A stretch of DNA of 64,000 nucleotides from Gallintestinimicrobium propionicum (GTDB lineage: Bacteria > Bacillota > Clostridia > Lachnospirales > Lachnospiraceae): assembly GCF_025567525.1 (NCBI RefSeq), contig NZ_JAOQJY010000019.1:1-64000 (forward strand). Reading direction: 5' to 3'. The notes under the pieces are model-generated. The model saw only the letters and a list, made by a program, of their open reading frames with translations. It was not told the DNA's origin and did no database searches. Shown here piece by piece: positions 36,727 through 45,546 of this stretch (positions within the stretch are counted from its first letter, which is position 1; every line of letters starts with the position of its first letter). The position numbers were made by a program, and so were the translations under genes.

Positions 36727-37080
36727 ATGTTATTGAAACGTAAAGTGGATATTGAAACTGCAAAAGCGGACATTGAGGGTGTTAACTCCATGAAGGTTTC
36801 CAATCTGTATATCTCACAGGTAAAGAGAAAATGCGGAATTGAGGTTGGAAAGAATTTGCGCGTTGCAACGAGGAGAATGGACTGCTTGCAGGGCAATTCG
36901 ACGACTGCCGCGACAGACTTGGAACTTGTTTCAAGTCCTAATTCATGACAATAGAATGCTCGCAGAGCGTGCATTCTATTGTTTACCTAAAAATGAAGAT
37001 AGCAGGCAACCGCAGTGTCCAGAAGATAAAGAGAGTGCAATTGTGGAGGCATTGAAGCATTTTAAGATGAATAGTTAATA
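36727..37080 (+). pseudogene. RlmD-tail module remnant interrupted by a palindromic repeat
   Basis: First part: DIETAKADIEGVNSMKVSNLYISQVKRKCGIEVG; after the 35-bp palindrome the tail resumes as PKNEDSRQPQCPEDKESAI up to FKMNS. Both parts belong to the C-terminal module that follows HVETVxLLS in Clostridia proteins. Inserted material between them carries stops. The 5' counterpart is at 28997. Confidence 0.5.
36948..36982. repeat. Dispersed 35-bp palindromic repeat, copy 1
   Basis: ACAATAGAATGC and its exact complement flank an 11-base centre ending GAGCG(T). The same arrangement and length occurs at 43019-43053, and the left arm alone at 61781-61791. Confidence 0.85.
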
Positions 37081-37098
37081 AAGAGAGGTGCAGATGCT

Positions 37099-37788
37099 AT
37101 GCCAGGTATACTCGTGGTTGAAGATGATGAAAATTTAAATCGTGGAATTACATTCTCACTGAAAAAATCCGGATATGAGGTTTTTTCAGCAGAATCAGTG
37201 AAAAAAGCGAAAAGAATTGCAAGTGATAATAATGTGGATGTTACCATTTGTGATGTGAATCTTCCGGATGGGAATGGACTGGAATTTGTAAGGTGGATGA
37301 GATGCAATTATAATACATACATTATTTGTCTTACAGCACTAGATCAGGAGATGGATCAGGTCATGGGATATGAAGCAGGGGCAGATGATTATATTACAAA
37401 GCCGTTTAGTCTTTCGGTACTTCTTTTGAAAATAGAAGCACATTTCCGCCGCAGACAGGAGAAAACGGAAGCCGGAAAGATGATTTCGGGAGATATCGTA
37501 TTTATCGCAGGAGAAATGAAAGTCTTGATAAAGAGTCGTGAAATCAGTCTGACAAAAACGGAGTTGAAAATGCTGACTTTTTTTCTTCAGAATCCGAAAA
37601 AGATTCTTTCAAAAACACAAATATTGGAAAATGTGTTTGATCTGGAAGGGGATTTTGTGGATGAAAATACAATCGCTGTCAATATCAGAAGACTCCGTGA
37701 GAAAATTGAAGACAATCCGGCTGCACCGGTCTATATAAAAAATATCAGAGGTCTTGGGTATATATGGAATCAGGAAGTAGGGCAGTGA
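37099..37788 (+). CDS. OmpR-family response regulator of the plus-strand ABC module
   Basis: 229 aa. Receiver with VEDDEN, phospho-acceptor Asp in TICDVNLPDGNG and Lys in DYITKPFS; winged helix with LTKTELKMLTFFLQN, VNIRRLREKIE and IKNIRGLGYIW. It parallels the regulator at 33696 but is more AT-rich. The stop overlaps the kinase gene. Confidence 0.93.
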   Translation: MPGILVVEDDENLNRGITFSLKKSGYEVFSAESVKKAKRIASDNNVDVTICDVNLPDGNGLEFVRWMRCNYNTYIICLTALDQEMDQVMGYEAGADDYITKPFSLSVLLLKIEAHFRRRQEKTEAGKMISGDIVFIAGEMKVLIKSREISLTKTELKMLTFFLQNPKKILSKTQILENVFDLEGDFVDENTIAVNIRRLREKIEDNPAAPVYIKNIRGLGYIWNQEVGQ

Positions 37789-39029
37789 CAAAGAGATATC
37801 GCAAGAAGATTACAGTAGTGCTCTCCTTAGTAGTGCCTGTCATAGTATTGTTTGCAATATTAAATTGCTTTACCACGTATGTGTTTTATGAAGATTATAA
37901 ATATAAAATGAATCTTATGACAGACATTGCTGCAAAGGAAGAATTTTCCGGGCTGGATGCTGTTTCGGAATTGCTTAAGGATAAGGATATTGAAACTAAC
38001 GAACAGGGAAGGCGATTATTGGAGCAATATGGATACTGGGGGAATAAAGGGAATGCATTTTATTCGCAATTCCGGCATCAGGTTATGGTGACCGGTGCTG
38101 TAAGCACTGTGATATGCGTGCTTCTTTTGACTTTTTTACTTTATTGGAAGAAAAAAGAAGATGCGTGTCATCAGAAAATTTTAGACCAGTTGGAAGAAAT
38201 TCTGATCAGATTCCGTGAAAATAAATTTGATGCTTTACTGAAAACGGAAAATCCAGCAGAACTGGAAAAATTGAATGACCAGCTTGAAGCAATCGGACAT
38301 CATATTCAGTTGCTAAAGGAAGAAGCACGGGAAGAAAAAGAGAGCACGAAAGAAATGGTTTCTGATATTTCTCACCAGTTAAAGACACCGGTTGCAGCTT
38401 TGGATACATGTTTTAGTGTGCTGATGCAGAATGACTTAAGTGCCACAGAACAGGAGGAGTTTCGTATCCGTTGTCGGAGTGCTCTGGATGGACTGGAGAC
38501 ATTATTGCAGTCGCTTCTTGAAATATCCAAGATGGAAACTGGATTGATTCAGATGAATAAGAAAAAACTTACGCTTATGGATACTGTCATATCTGCTGTG
38601 AACCGCACTTATCCTAAAGCGGATGAAAAAGAAATTGAATTCGTTTTTGACTATGAAAAAGAGCTGGAAACATGCACGATTATGCAGGATAAAAGGTGGC
38701 TTGGTGAAGCTGTGATCAACGTTTTAGATAATGCAATCAAGTACAGTCCGTGTGGTTCAAAAATATTTATCCGGTTACAAAAAAGAAACGATCTTGTAAG
38801 AATGGAAATTGAGGATCAGGGAATTGGTATTCCGCAGAATGAGTATCACAAAATTTTTCAACGATTTTACAGAGGAAGTTCCAAGGAGGTCATGGAAAAG
38901 AGTGGTACAGGAATCGGACTTTTTCTATCGAGAGAAATTATCGAAAAACACGCAGGTACGATTACGGTAACCTCCGGCAAAAAGAAAAAAGGAAGCACGT
39001 TTGTGATTCAATTACCATATGTTGGTTAA
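37764..39029 (+). CDS. Sensor histidine kinase of the plus-strand ABC module
   Basis: 421 aa from ATG 37764; GTG 37785, which overlaps the regulator stop, is an equally good start. Two membrane segments (about residues 18-42 and 110-130) enclose a short extracellular loop. H-box SDISHQLKTPVAALD, N-box NVLDNAIKYSP, G1 DQGIGIP, F-box IFQRFYRG and G2 GTGIGLFLSREI are complete. Expected to sense envelope stress or a peptide and phosphorylate the regulator at 37099. Confidence 0.93.
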   Translation: MESGSRAVTKRYRKKITVVLSLVVPVIVLFAILNCFTTYVFYEDYKYKMNLMTDIAAKEEFSGLDAVSELLKDKDIETNEQGRRLLEQYGYWGNKGNAFYSQFRHQVMVTGAVSTVICVLLLTFLLYWKKKEDACHQKILDQLEEILIRFRENKFDALLKTENPAELEKLNDQLEAIGHHIQLLKEEAREEKESTKEMVSDISHQLKTPVAALDTCFSVLMQNDLSATEQEEFRIRCRSALDGLETLLQSLLEISKMETGLIQMNKKKLTLMDTVISAVNRTYPKADEKEIEFVFDYEKELETCTIMQDKRWLGEAVINVLDNAIKYSPCGSKIFIRLQKRNDLVRMEIEDQGIGIPQNEYHKIFQRFYRGSSKEVMEKSGTGIGLFLSREIIEKHAGTITVTSGKKKKGSTFVIQLPYVG

Positions 39030-39038
39030 ATTTTAAGT

Positions 39039-39081
39039 GAGCAGAAATCTTACAATTCTGTAAGACTTCTGCTCGTTTTTT
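39039..39081 (+). terminator. Terminator between kinase and ABC genes
   Basis: Sixteen-base arms 39039-39054 and 39059-39074 with loop of four, then GTTTTTT. The ABC genes therefore need their own promoter in 39081-39130, the likely target of the response regulator. Confidence 0.85.
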
Positions 39082-39142
39082 GAAAGTGAAATGAAAGATT
39101 GCCCTGATACAATTTGGATATAGGATGAAAAGGAGGCAACAC

Positions 39143-39817
39143 ATGAGTGTGATATTAGAAACCAAGCAGCTTTGTAAGTTTTATGGCGCAGGTGAGAATC
39201 AGGTCAAAGCGGTCAATCAGGTGGACATTCAGATTGAGCAGGGAGAATTTGTCGCAATTGTTGGAAAGTCAGGTTCCGGTAAAAGTACATTACTTCATAT
39301 GCTTGGAGGGCTAGACACCCCGACAAAAGGCAGTGTTACTTTAGCAGGGAAAGATTTATACAGGATGAAGGAAGATGCCCTTGCTGTTTTCCGCAGAAGA
39401 AAAATCGGATTTGTTTTTCAGGCATTTAATCTGGTTTCATCTGTTAATGTCTGGGAAAATATTGTACTGCCACTGGGGCTGGATGGAAGAAAAGTGGATG
39501 AAGCGTATGTAAATGATATTATTGCAACTCTGGGGATTGAAAACCGGATTTATAATCTGCCAAATCAGTTATCCGGAGGACAGCAGCAGAGAGTAGCAAT
39601 TGCAAGAGCACTGGTGAATCGTCCGGAAATTATATTTGCAGATGAGCCGACAGGAAATCTTGATTCTAAGACCAGTGATGAGGTAATCGCTCTGCTTAAG
39701 ATGACAGCAAAAAAATATGGACAGACAATTGTAATGATTACCCATGATGACGAAATTGCACAGGTCGCTGACCGTATTCTGGTGATTGAGGACGGACAGG
39801 TGGTGGATTTCAGATGA
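39143..39817 (+). CDS. ABC transporter ATP-binding protein
   Basis: 224 aa from ATG 39143, with AAGGAGG seven bases upstream; the frame from 39125 is longer but lacks a site. Walker A GKSGSGKST, signature LSGGQQQRVAIARAL, Walker B IIFADEPTGNLDS, H-loop MITHDDE. Very similar to the ATPase at 31997. The stop overlaps the permease start as ATGA. Confidence 0.95.
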   Translation: MSVILETKQLCKFYGAGENQVKAVNQVDIQIEQGEFVAIVGKSGSGKSTLLHMLGGLDTPTKGSVTLAGKDLYRMKEDALAVFRRRKIGFVFQAFNLVSSVNVWENIVLPLGLDGRKVDEAYVNDIIATLGIENRIYNLPNQLSGGQQQRVAIARALVNRPEIIFADEPTGNLDSKTSDEVIALLKMTAKKYGQTIVMITHDDEIAQVADRILVIEDGQVVDFR

Positions 39818-42258
39818 AGACAATAAGCAGGATTGCATATAGCAATGACAAAAAGAACAAGACAAGAAGTATACTGATTATGATGTCCATATGTCTGACC
39901 ACGATGCTGCTTGTGATTATCAGTACTGTGGGAAATGGAATGATACGTTTGCAGAAAAGTCAGGCGGCAGGCTCATATGGAAGCAATTATGGTCTGTTTG
40001 TCGCAGCAGATGCCTCGCAGTTAAAGGAAGTAAGCCGCCGTGCAGAAATAGATGTAATAGGAATTATGTGTACAGAAGGCATCATAAAAGGCAATGAAAA
40101 AGGCGGGTTTGTCTGCATGGATGAGACTGCAAGAAAAATGCTTCCCTATAATAAGGAATATGAGTTAAAGGAAGGAAAGTATCCGGAAAAAATGCAGGAA
40201 ATTGCCGCCGGAAGAGCTTTTTTTCGTGCAATGGGATATGATGATGTAAAGGTCGGAGATACGGTTACACTGGATTACCGCGCAGGGATGCAGTCAGAAT
40301 ATAAGCCGGAAGAGTTTGTTGTCAGCGGAATCCTATATGATCGGGATGAGTATACCATCGAGGCATCTTATGTTGCTTTCGGGTCACAGGAGTTTTATGA
40401 TGAGCACGCCGCAGAGAATGACAGACAGTATAATATCTATTTTACGTTAAACGATTCTGCAAATGTATCTATGAATAATATTGAACCGGTTATAAAGCAG
40501 ATTGCAGCAGCTTGTGGAATCGAAGAAAAAAACGTTATAGTCAATGATCTCTATTTGCAATGGGTCTTGCAGCCGAGTTATGAAACGATTGCGGTATGCG
40601 GGGTTTTGATTCTTGCAATTGTACTTTTCTCTGTTGTGGTCATTTATAATATTTTTCAGGTCGGTATTGTCAACAAGATACAGGAGTATGGAAAAATCAA
40701 GGCTCTGGGAGCGACAAAAAAGCAGATGAAACAACTGATCTTCAGAGAGGGTATGTTTTTGACAATTTTTTCAATACCGGTTGGATTGCTTCTTGGTTTT
40801 CTGATTGCAAAATGCGGTTTTAACTGGCTGGTAGAACAGGGAAACCTTGTATCAACCGGAACGGGCTCTATGGGAGTCCAAAATCAGCAGATGCCACTGT
40901 TTTCCCTGCCTGTTATGCTTCTATGTATTTTCGTGTCATTTTTTACCGTTGCTTTGGCGCTGCGTAAACCAATGAAAATTGTTTCACGGATTTCACCTAT
41001 CGAAGCAACACGGTATTTAGAAAATGCAGAAACACACAAAAAAAGAAAACGAAATGGCAGAAAAAATGTCACCGTGTTTTCTATGGCAATGGCAAATATA
41101 ACGGGTAATCCAAAAAGAACCATTGGTACCATCCTCACACTGGGGCTTTCCTGCGCATTGTTTGTGATTATCTCTAATTATGTAGGAAATATTGATACGG
41201 AGCATGAAGCACGTCTTTCCGTTAATCATGGACAATTTGAACTGCAGCTTGACTATTCTGCTGAGTACGATGAAAGATATCCGGAGAATAATCTGGATAC
41301 GATTCTGACGGATAATCCATTGAATGATTCAATGATTGAAGAAATCAAAAGCATTCCAGGAGTGACAGATGTCATGACGAGAGAGATTGTCTCTGTAAAT
41401 CTGAACGGAACAAGATTTCCGGCTGATATTGTGAGTAAAAATGATTTTGATTTTATGCGCCAGGACGGGGATATTGGCTCTATGGACTATGATCAGGCGG
41501 TAAAGAATGGTGAAATTTTCTTTGGTTGGTCAACGTGGATGGAACAAGATGGATATGCTCCGGGTGAATCCATTGCATTTGACTTTGAGAATGGAAGTGA
41601 AACCTATACCTATCAGGGAAAGATTGCAGGATCTTTTGTAAGTGCGGACACTTATCTTGTCATTCCGGAAGGTGTATATCGTTCCATGAATCCGAGAGGA
41701 ACAGCCTATGGCTATCTGTGGGTGGACTGTGATAAAAAAGATGTGGCATCTGTAGAACAAAGTCTGAATACTTTGATTTCTAATACTTCGCATATAAAAA
41801 TGGATACTTATCATGCGCAGTTACAATCTGCCGAATTTGCAAGCAGCATGATGAAGCTTGGCTGTTATCTGTTTATGGCTATTGTAGGACTCATCGGGTT
41901 TATGAATATGGCGAATACCATGATCATGAATATTACGACAAAAAAGCAGGAATATGGTATATTACAGGCTGTGGGTATGACAAATAAACAATTAAATTTA
42001 TGCCTGCAGTTACAGGGACTGATTTTTACGGTTGGTACCATATGCGTAGCTTTGATCATTGGTCTGCCGCTCGGCTATGCACTTTTTTCCTATGCAAAAC
42101 ATAATGGAATATTTGGAATGAATATCTATCATGTTCCAATCGTACCAATTTTTATTATGATTTTTTTGGTCGGTCTGTTGCAGATTGTACTTTCCTGCGT
42201 TTTAAGCAGTAATCTGAAAAAGGAAACGCTGGTAGAAAGAATAAGGTATCAGGGATAG
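39814..42258 (+). CDS. FtsX-like ABC transporter permease
   Basis: 814 aa. First membrane segment about residues 18-42 (SILIMMSICLTTMLLVIIS), large extracytoplasmic domain, segments around 255-390, a second FtsX unit from about 430 with another extracytoplasmic domain, and three final segments. FtsX core motifs YGKIKALGATKKQMKQLIF and YGILQAVGMTNKQLNLCL. Paralogue of the permease at 29336. Together with the ATPase a peptide exporter/sensor of the MacB-Vex class is likely. Confidence 0.88.
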   Translation: MKTISRIAYSNDKKNKTRSILIMMSICLTTMLLVIISTVGNGMIRLQKSQAAGSYGSNYGLFVAADASQLKEVSRRAEIDVIGIMCTEGIIKGNEKGGFVCMDETARKMLPYNKEYELKEGKYPEKMQEIAAGRAFFRAMGYDDVKVGDTVTLDYRAGMQSEYKPEEFVVSGILYDRDEYTIEASYVAFGSQEFYDEHAAENDRQYNIYFTLNDSANVSMNNIEPVIKQIAAACGIEEKNVIVNDLYLQWVLQPSYETIAVCGVLILAIVLFSVVVIYNIFQVGIVNKIQEYGKIKALGATKKQMKQLIFREGMFLTIFSIPVGLLLGFLIAKCGFNWLVEQGNLVSTGTGSMGVQNQQMPLFSLPVMLLCIFVSFFTVALALRKPMKIVSRISPIEATRYLENAETHKKRKRNGRKNVTVFSMAMANITGNPKRTIGTILTLGLSCALFVIISNYVGNIDTEHEARLSVNHGQFELQLDYSAEYDERYPENNLDTILTDNPLNDSMIEEIKSIPGVTDVMTREIVSVNLNGTRFPADIVSKNDFDFMRQDGDIGSMDYDQAVKNGEIFFGWSTWMEQDGYAPGESIAFDFENGSETYTYQGKIAGSFVSADTYLVIPEGVYRSMNPRGTAYGYLWVDCDKKDVASVEQSLNTLISNTSHIKMDTYHAQLQSAEFASSMMKLGCYLFMAIVGLIGFMNMANTMIMNITTKKQEYGILQAVGMTNKQLNLCLQLQGLIFTVGTICVALIIGLPLGYALFSYAKHNGIFGMNIYHVPIVPIFIMIFLVGLLQIVLSCVLSSNLKKETLVERIRYQG

Positions 42259-42322
42259 CAAGTAATCTATATGAATCTGAGATGCTGAGTATACAAAAGC
42301 TTTTGAATTTTTTAGGAGATGA

Positions 42323-42958
42323 AGCAAATGGGAGAATAGTAATTCCAAGCCGGATATTGAACTGCTGGCACCAATTGCAAGACTGCTTGATATTTCTGTA
42401 GTGACGAAATCTGAACTTGCGGATATGATGAACAGTTTTATTTCAGATGATGATGAAAAATGGCTTATGTTTAATGCAAAATTTAGTAGTGCAGATGAGG
42501 TTTACGAGTCTGTTTACAGGCAGGCAAAGTCATCAATATATGTCGTTGATAATTACATTGGATTAAGAACGCTGGTGCATCTTAAGAATTCTCCGACAGG
42601 AGTAGATATTATTTTATTCAGCGATAATGTTGGAAATAATAAATTTCACAACATAGAATATACGGATTTCCGTAAGGAATAGCCAACTGTAAAACTGTCA
42701 ATGAAGAAGACTGGTGGCATATTCCATGATCGGTTTATCGTGTTGGATTATGGAACGGCGAATGAGAGAGTCTTTCTGTGTGGTGCTTCTTCCAAGGATG
42801 CCGGGGCTAGAATAACAAGCATCGTTGAGGATTACGGAATAGCCAAATACAACTCTGTTATTGCAGAGGATGAAGTGGAAGAGGCAATCGCAGATTTGAA
42901 GTCTCGGGTATATGAACTTAAGAAAATTCGGCTTATAAGAAAGAGAGAATTTAACTAA
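42323..42958 (+). pseudogene. XRE-type regulator fused to PLD-like tail, nonsense-mutated
   Basis: The frame opens mid-domain at WENSNSKPDIELLAPIARLLD, the end of an XRE helix-turn-helix, so the N-terminus is lost. It continues as a domain related to the C-terminus of the ORF6N gene at 52370 (SSIYVVDNYIGLRTL). A TAG at 42680-42682 stands where the homologue has EYP; reading through it, the frame continues unbroken (PTVKLSMKKTGG, HDRFIVLDYG, CGASSKDAG) to 42958. A single nonsense mutation plus a 5' deletion explain the gene. Confidence 0.75.
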
Positions 42959-42968
42959 TGCTATTGGA

Positions 42969-43011
42969 CCTTCGGACATTGGGAATAAAACCTGATGTTC
43001 GGAGGCTTTTT
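42969..43011 (+). terminator. Terminator after the broken regulator
   Basis: CCTTCGGACAT (42969-42979) pairs with ATGTTCGGAGG (42995-43005), two G-U pairs, followed by CTTTTTG. Confidence 0.75.
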
Positions 43012-43018
43012 GTTTATG

Positions 43019-43053
43019 ACAATAGAATGTTTGCGGAGCGTGCATTCTATTGT
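43019..43053. repeat. Dispersed 35-bp palindromic repeat, copy 2
   Basis: Same arms (ACAATAGAATG and CATTCTATTGT) and same 35-bp length as at 36948, with a slightly different centre (TTGCGGAGCG). It follows a terminator in an intergenic region. Confidence 0.85.
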
Positions 43054-43141
43054 ATACAGAAAAAAATTTCGCGGATATAATAAACACGACATATAGCTGT
43101 CGTGTTGAATCAAGTATGATATGTATGGAGTGTAAGAAACG

Positions 43142-44059
43142 ATGAAAATAGATAGACTTATCGGTATATTGTCAATCTTACTGCAGGAAGAAAAGACAAC
43201 GGCTCCTGAACTGGCAGAAAGATTTGAGGTATCTCGAAGGACAATAAATCGGGATATTGAAGATCTTTGTAAAGCGGGTATTCCTATAAAAACTGCACAG
43301 GGTACCGGCGGTGGTATTAGTATTATGGATGGATATCGTATGGACAGGACGATTTTGAGTTCCAAAGATATGCAGATGATTCTTGCGGGTTTGCGGAGTC
43401 TTGACAGTGTGAGCGGAAGCAGATACTACAGTCAGCTGATGGAGAAAATCCAGACCGGATCATCAGAGTTCATCAGTGGAAGAGACTCTATGCTGATTGA
43501 CTTATCTTCATGGTATAAGGGTTCTCTTGCTCCAAAGATCGAGGTAATACAGAGTGCAATAGAAAACAGGCGCATCATACGATTTAAGTATTATGCTCCG
43601 TCCGGAGAGAGCAAGCGAAGGGTAGAACCATATTATCTGGTTTTCCAGTGGTCGAGCTGGTATGTATGGGGGTGGTGTTTAGAACGTAAAGATTACAGGC
43701 TGTTCAAACTGAACCGTATGGATTGTGTTGTTGAAACGGACCGTGGATTTCTGTGCAGAGATGTACCAATGCCGGATTTGTCAAATGAGAAGATATTTCC
43801 GGGTGGGATAAAGGTAAAAGCTCTTTTCACACCGAATATGAAGTGGCGGCTGGTTGAAGAATTTGGACCGAACTGCTTTACAGAAACAGACGATGGAAGG
43901 CTGCTCTTTTCAGCAGACTATACGGATATGGAAAACCTTGTGACATGGCTTATGACATTTGGAGCAAAAGTAGAGGTGCTTGAGCCGGAAGAAGTGCGGG
44001 GCATTATTCGCAGGAATGCAGAGGAAATAATAAAAATCTATGGAGGATTAGGAAAATGA
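43142..44059 (+). CDS. WYL-domain transcription regulator (YafY type)
   Basis: 305 aa. N-terminal HTH_11 winged helix (TTAPELAERFEVSRRTINRDIEDLC, then wing GGGISIMDGYRM) and a central WYL domain with RIIRFKYYAPSGE, VEPYYLVFQWSSWYVWGWCLE and DYRLFKLNRM; the C-terminal WCX region follows. The WYL fold binds ligands or nucleic acids. Its stop overlaps the GyrI-like gene, so it probably regulates the downstream operon. Confidence 0.9.
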   Translation: MKIDRLIGILSILLQEEKTTAPELAERFEVSRRTINRDIEDLCKAGIPIKTAQGTGGGISIMDGYRMDRTILSSKDMQMILAGLRSLDSVSGSRYYSQLMEKIQTGSSEFISGRDSMLIDLSSWYKGSLAPKIEVIQSAIENRRIIRFKYYAPSGESKRRVEPYYLVFQWSSWYVWGWCLERKDYRLFKLNRMDCVVETDRGFLCRDVPMPDLSNEKIFPGGIKVKALFTPNMKWRLVEEFGPNCFTETDDGRLLFSADYTDMENLVTWLMTFGAKVEVLEPEEVRGIIRRNAEEIIKIYGGLGK

Positions 44060-44742
44060 TGTTTGATTATAAAAAGGAATACAAGGAATTTTATATGCCG
44101 AAGGGAACACCGTCTATTGTCAGAGTCCCGAAAATGAATTATATAGCAGTGAGAGGAAGCGGCAATCCAAATGATGAAGATGGAGAATATAAGCAGGCTA
44201 TCGGCCTTCTGTATGGAATTGCATTTACGATTAAAATGAGCAAAAAGGAAGATCATCAGATTGATGGATATTTCGATTATGTCGTGCCGCCATTAGAGGG
44301 ATTCTGGTGGCAGGGTGAGCGGCGTCCGGGGGACGCCATGCTGCGAACCGACCGAACCGGCAGGCGAGACGGAGTATCCGGAATTGATTATGCTCGTAAG
44401 GAAGATTTTAAGTGGATCTCTGTTATTCGCTTGCCAGATTTTGTTACCAGGGAAGATTTCGACTGGGCTGTCAGGAAAGCTACGGCAAAGAAAAAACAGG
44501 ATTTTTCTAAGGTTGAGTTTTTTTCCTATGAGGAGGGCTTATGTGTACAGTGTATGCATATCGGAGCGTATGACGATGAGCCTGCTACGGTAGATGCAAT
44601 GCACAGATTTATGGAAGAACAGGGATATACACTTGATATAACGGATCAGAGAATGCACCACGAGATTTATCTGAGTGATGCGCGGAAGGTGGCGCCGGAG
44701 AAACTGAAGACTGTGGTCAGACATCCGATAAGGAAGGCTTAA
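44056..44742 (+). CDS. GyrI-like small-molecule-binding protein
   Basis: 228 aa, ATGATG overlap with the WYL gene and GGAGGATTAGGA upstream. YKKEYKEFYMPKGTPSIVRVPKMNYIAVRG, YDYVVPPLEGFWWQ-like and EGLCVQCMHIGAYDDEPATVDAMHRFM are hallmarks of the GyrI-like/SOUL-related family that binds small molecules or acts as a mild hydrolase. No DNA-binding domain. Function with the WYL regulator unknown; a stress or drug-sensing unit is likely. Confidence 0.85.
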   Translation: MMFDYKKEYKEFYMPKGTPSIVRVPKMNYIAVRGSGNPNDEDGEYKQAIGLLYGIAFTIKMSKKEDHQIDGYFDYVVPPLEGFWWQGERRPGDAMLRTDRTGRRDGVSGIDYARKEDFKWISVIRLPDFVTREDFDWAVRKATAKKKQDFSKVEFFSYEEGLCVQCMHIGAYDDEPATVDAMHRFMEEQGYTLDITDQRMHHEIYLSDARKVAPEKLKTVVRHPIRKA

Positions 44743-44746
44743 AGGT

Positions 44747-45511
44747 ATGGAATATATTAGAGTTACGAAAGAAAATCTTGAAAAGGAGCACATTTGCTGT
44801 GCCATTTCCAACAATAAAGATATTCAGGTATCATCAAAGAAGGCATGGCTTGCGGATAGATTTGATGAAGGTCTTGTGTTTCTTAAGAGTGTAGAACGCG
44901 GCAAGTGCTTTATTGAGTACATACCTGCGGAGTGTGCATGGAATCCAATCGAAGCACCTGGTTATATGTATATTAATTGTTTGTGGGTGTCTGGATCTTT
45001 CAAAGGTCATGGATATTCAAGTGACTTACTTTCCGAGTGTATTGAGGATAGCAAAGAAAAGGGGAAGGAAGGCCTATGTATTCTTGCGGCAGCAAGGAAA
45101 AAGCCATTTCTGGCCGATCCGAAGTTTCTAAAATATAAAGGATTTGAAGCTTGTGATGAGGCTGATAATGGAATCCAGCTATGGTATCTGCCATTTGAAG
45201 AGAAAACTGAGCCACCGGTGTTCAAGGAATGTGCAAAACATCCTCATATAAATGAACGTGGCTATGTTCTTTATTATACAAACCAATGTCCTTTCAATGC
45301 AAAGTATGTACCAATCCTGGAAGAAACCGCTCAGAAGAATGGCATTCCATTCAAGGCTGTGAAGATCGAAAGCAGGAAGGATGCTCAGAATGTACCAACA
45401 CCGATCACGACTTATGCGCTATTTTGCGATGGGGAGTATGTTACGAATGAGCAGATGAATGATAAGAAATTCTTAAAGCTGGTGGGAAGATGTTATGGAG
45501 GACTTTCTTGA
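44747..45511 (+). CDS. GNAT acetyltransferase with YoaP domain
   Basis: 254 aa, four bases after the GyrI-like gene. Residues about 1-150 are a GNAT fold (INCLWVSGSFKGHGYSSDLL as acetyl-CoA loop, DPKFLKYKGFEACD). Residues about 175-250 match the YoaP-like C-terminal domain (YVLYYTNQCPFNAKYVP, TTYALFCDGEYVTNEQM). Substrate unknown. Confidence 0.85.
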   Translation: MEYIRVTKENLEKEHICCAISNNKDIQVSSKKAWLADRFDEGLVFLKSVERGKCFIEYIPAECAWNPIEAPGYMYINCLWVSGSFKGHGYSSDLLSECIEDSKEKGKEGLCILAAARKKPFLADPKFLKYKGFEACDEADNGIQLWYLPFEEKTEPPVFKECAKHPHINERGYVLYYTNQCPFNAKYVPILEETAQKNGIPFKAVKIESRKDAQNVPTPITTYALFCDGEYVTNEQMNDKKFLKLVGRCYGGLS

Positions 45512-45546
45512 AGAGTTTATGGCAGAATGGGAAGGAGAAAAGTGAT

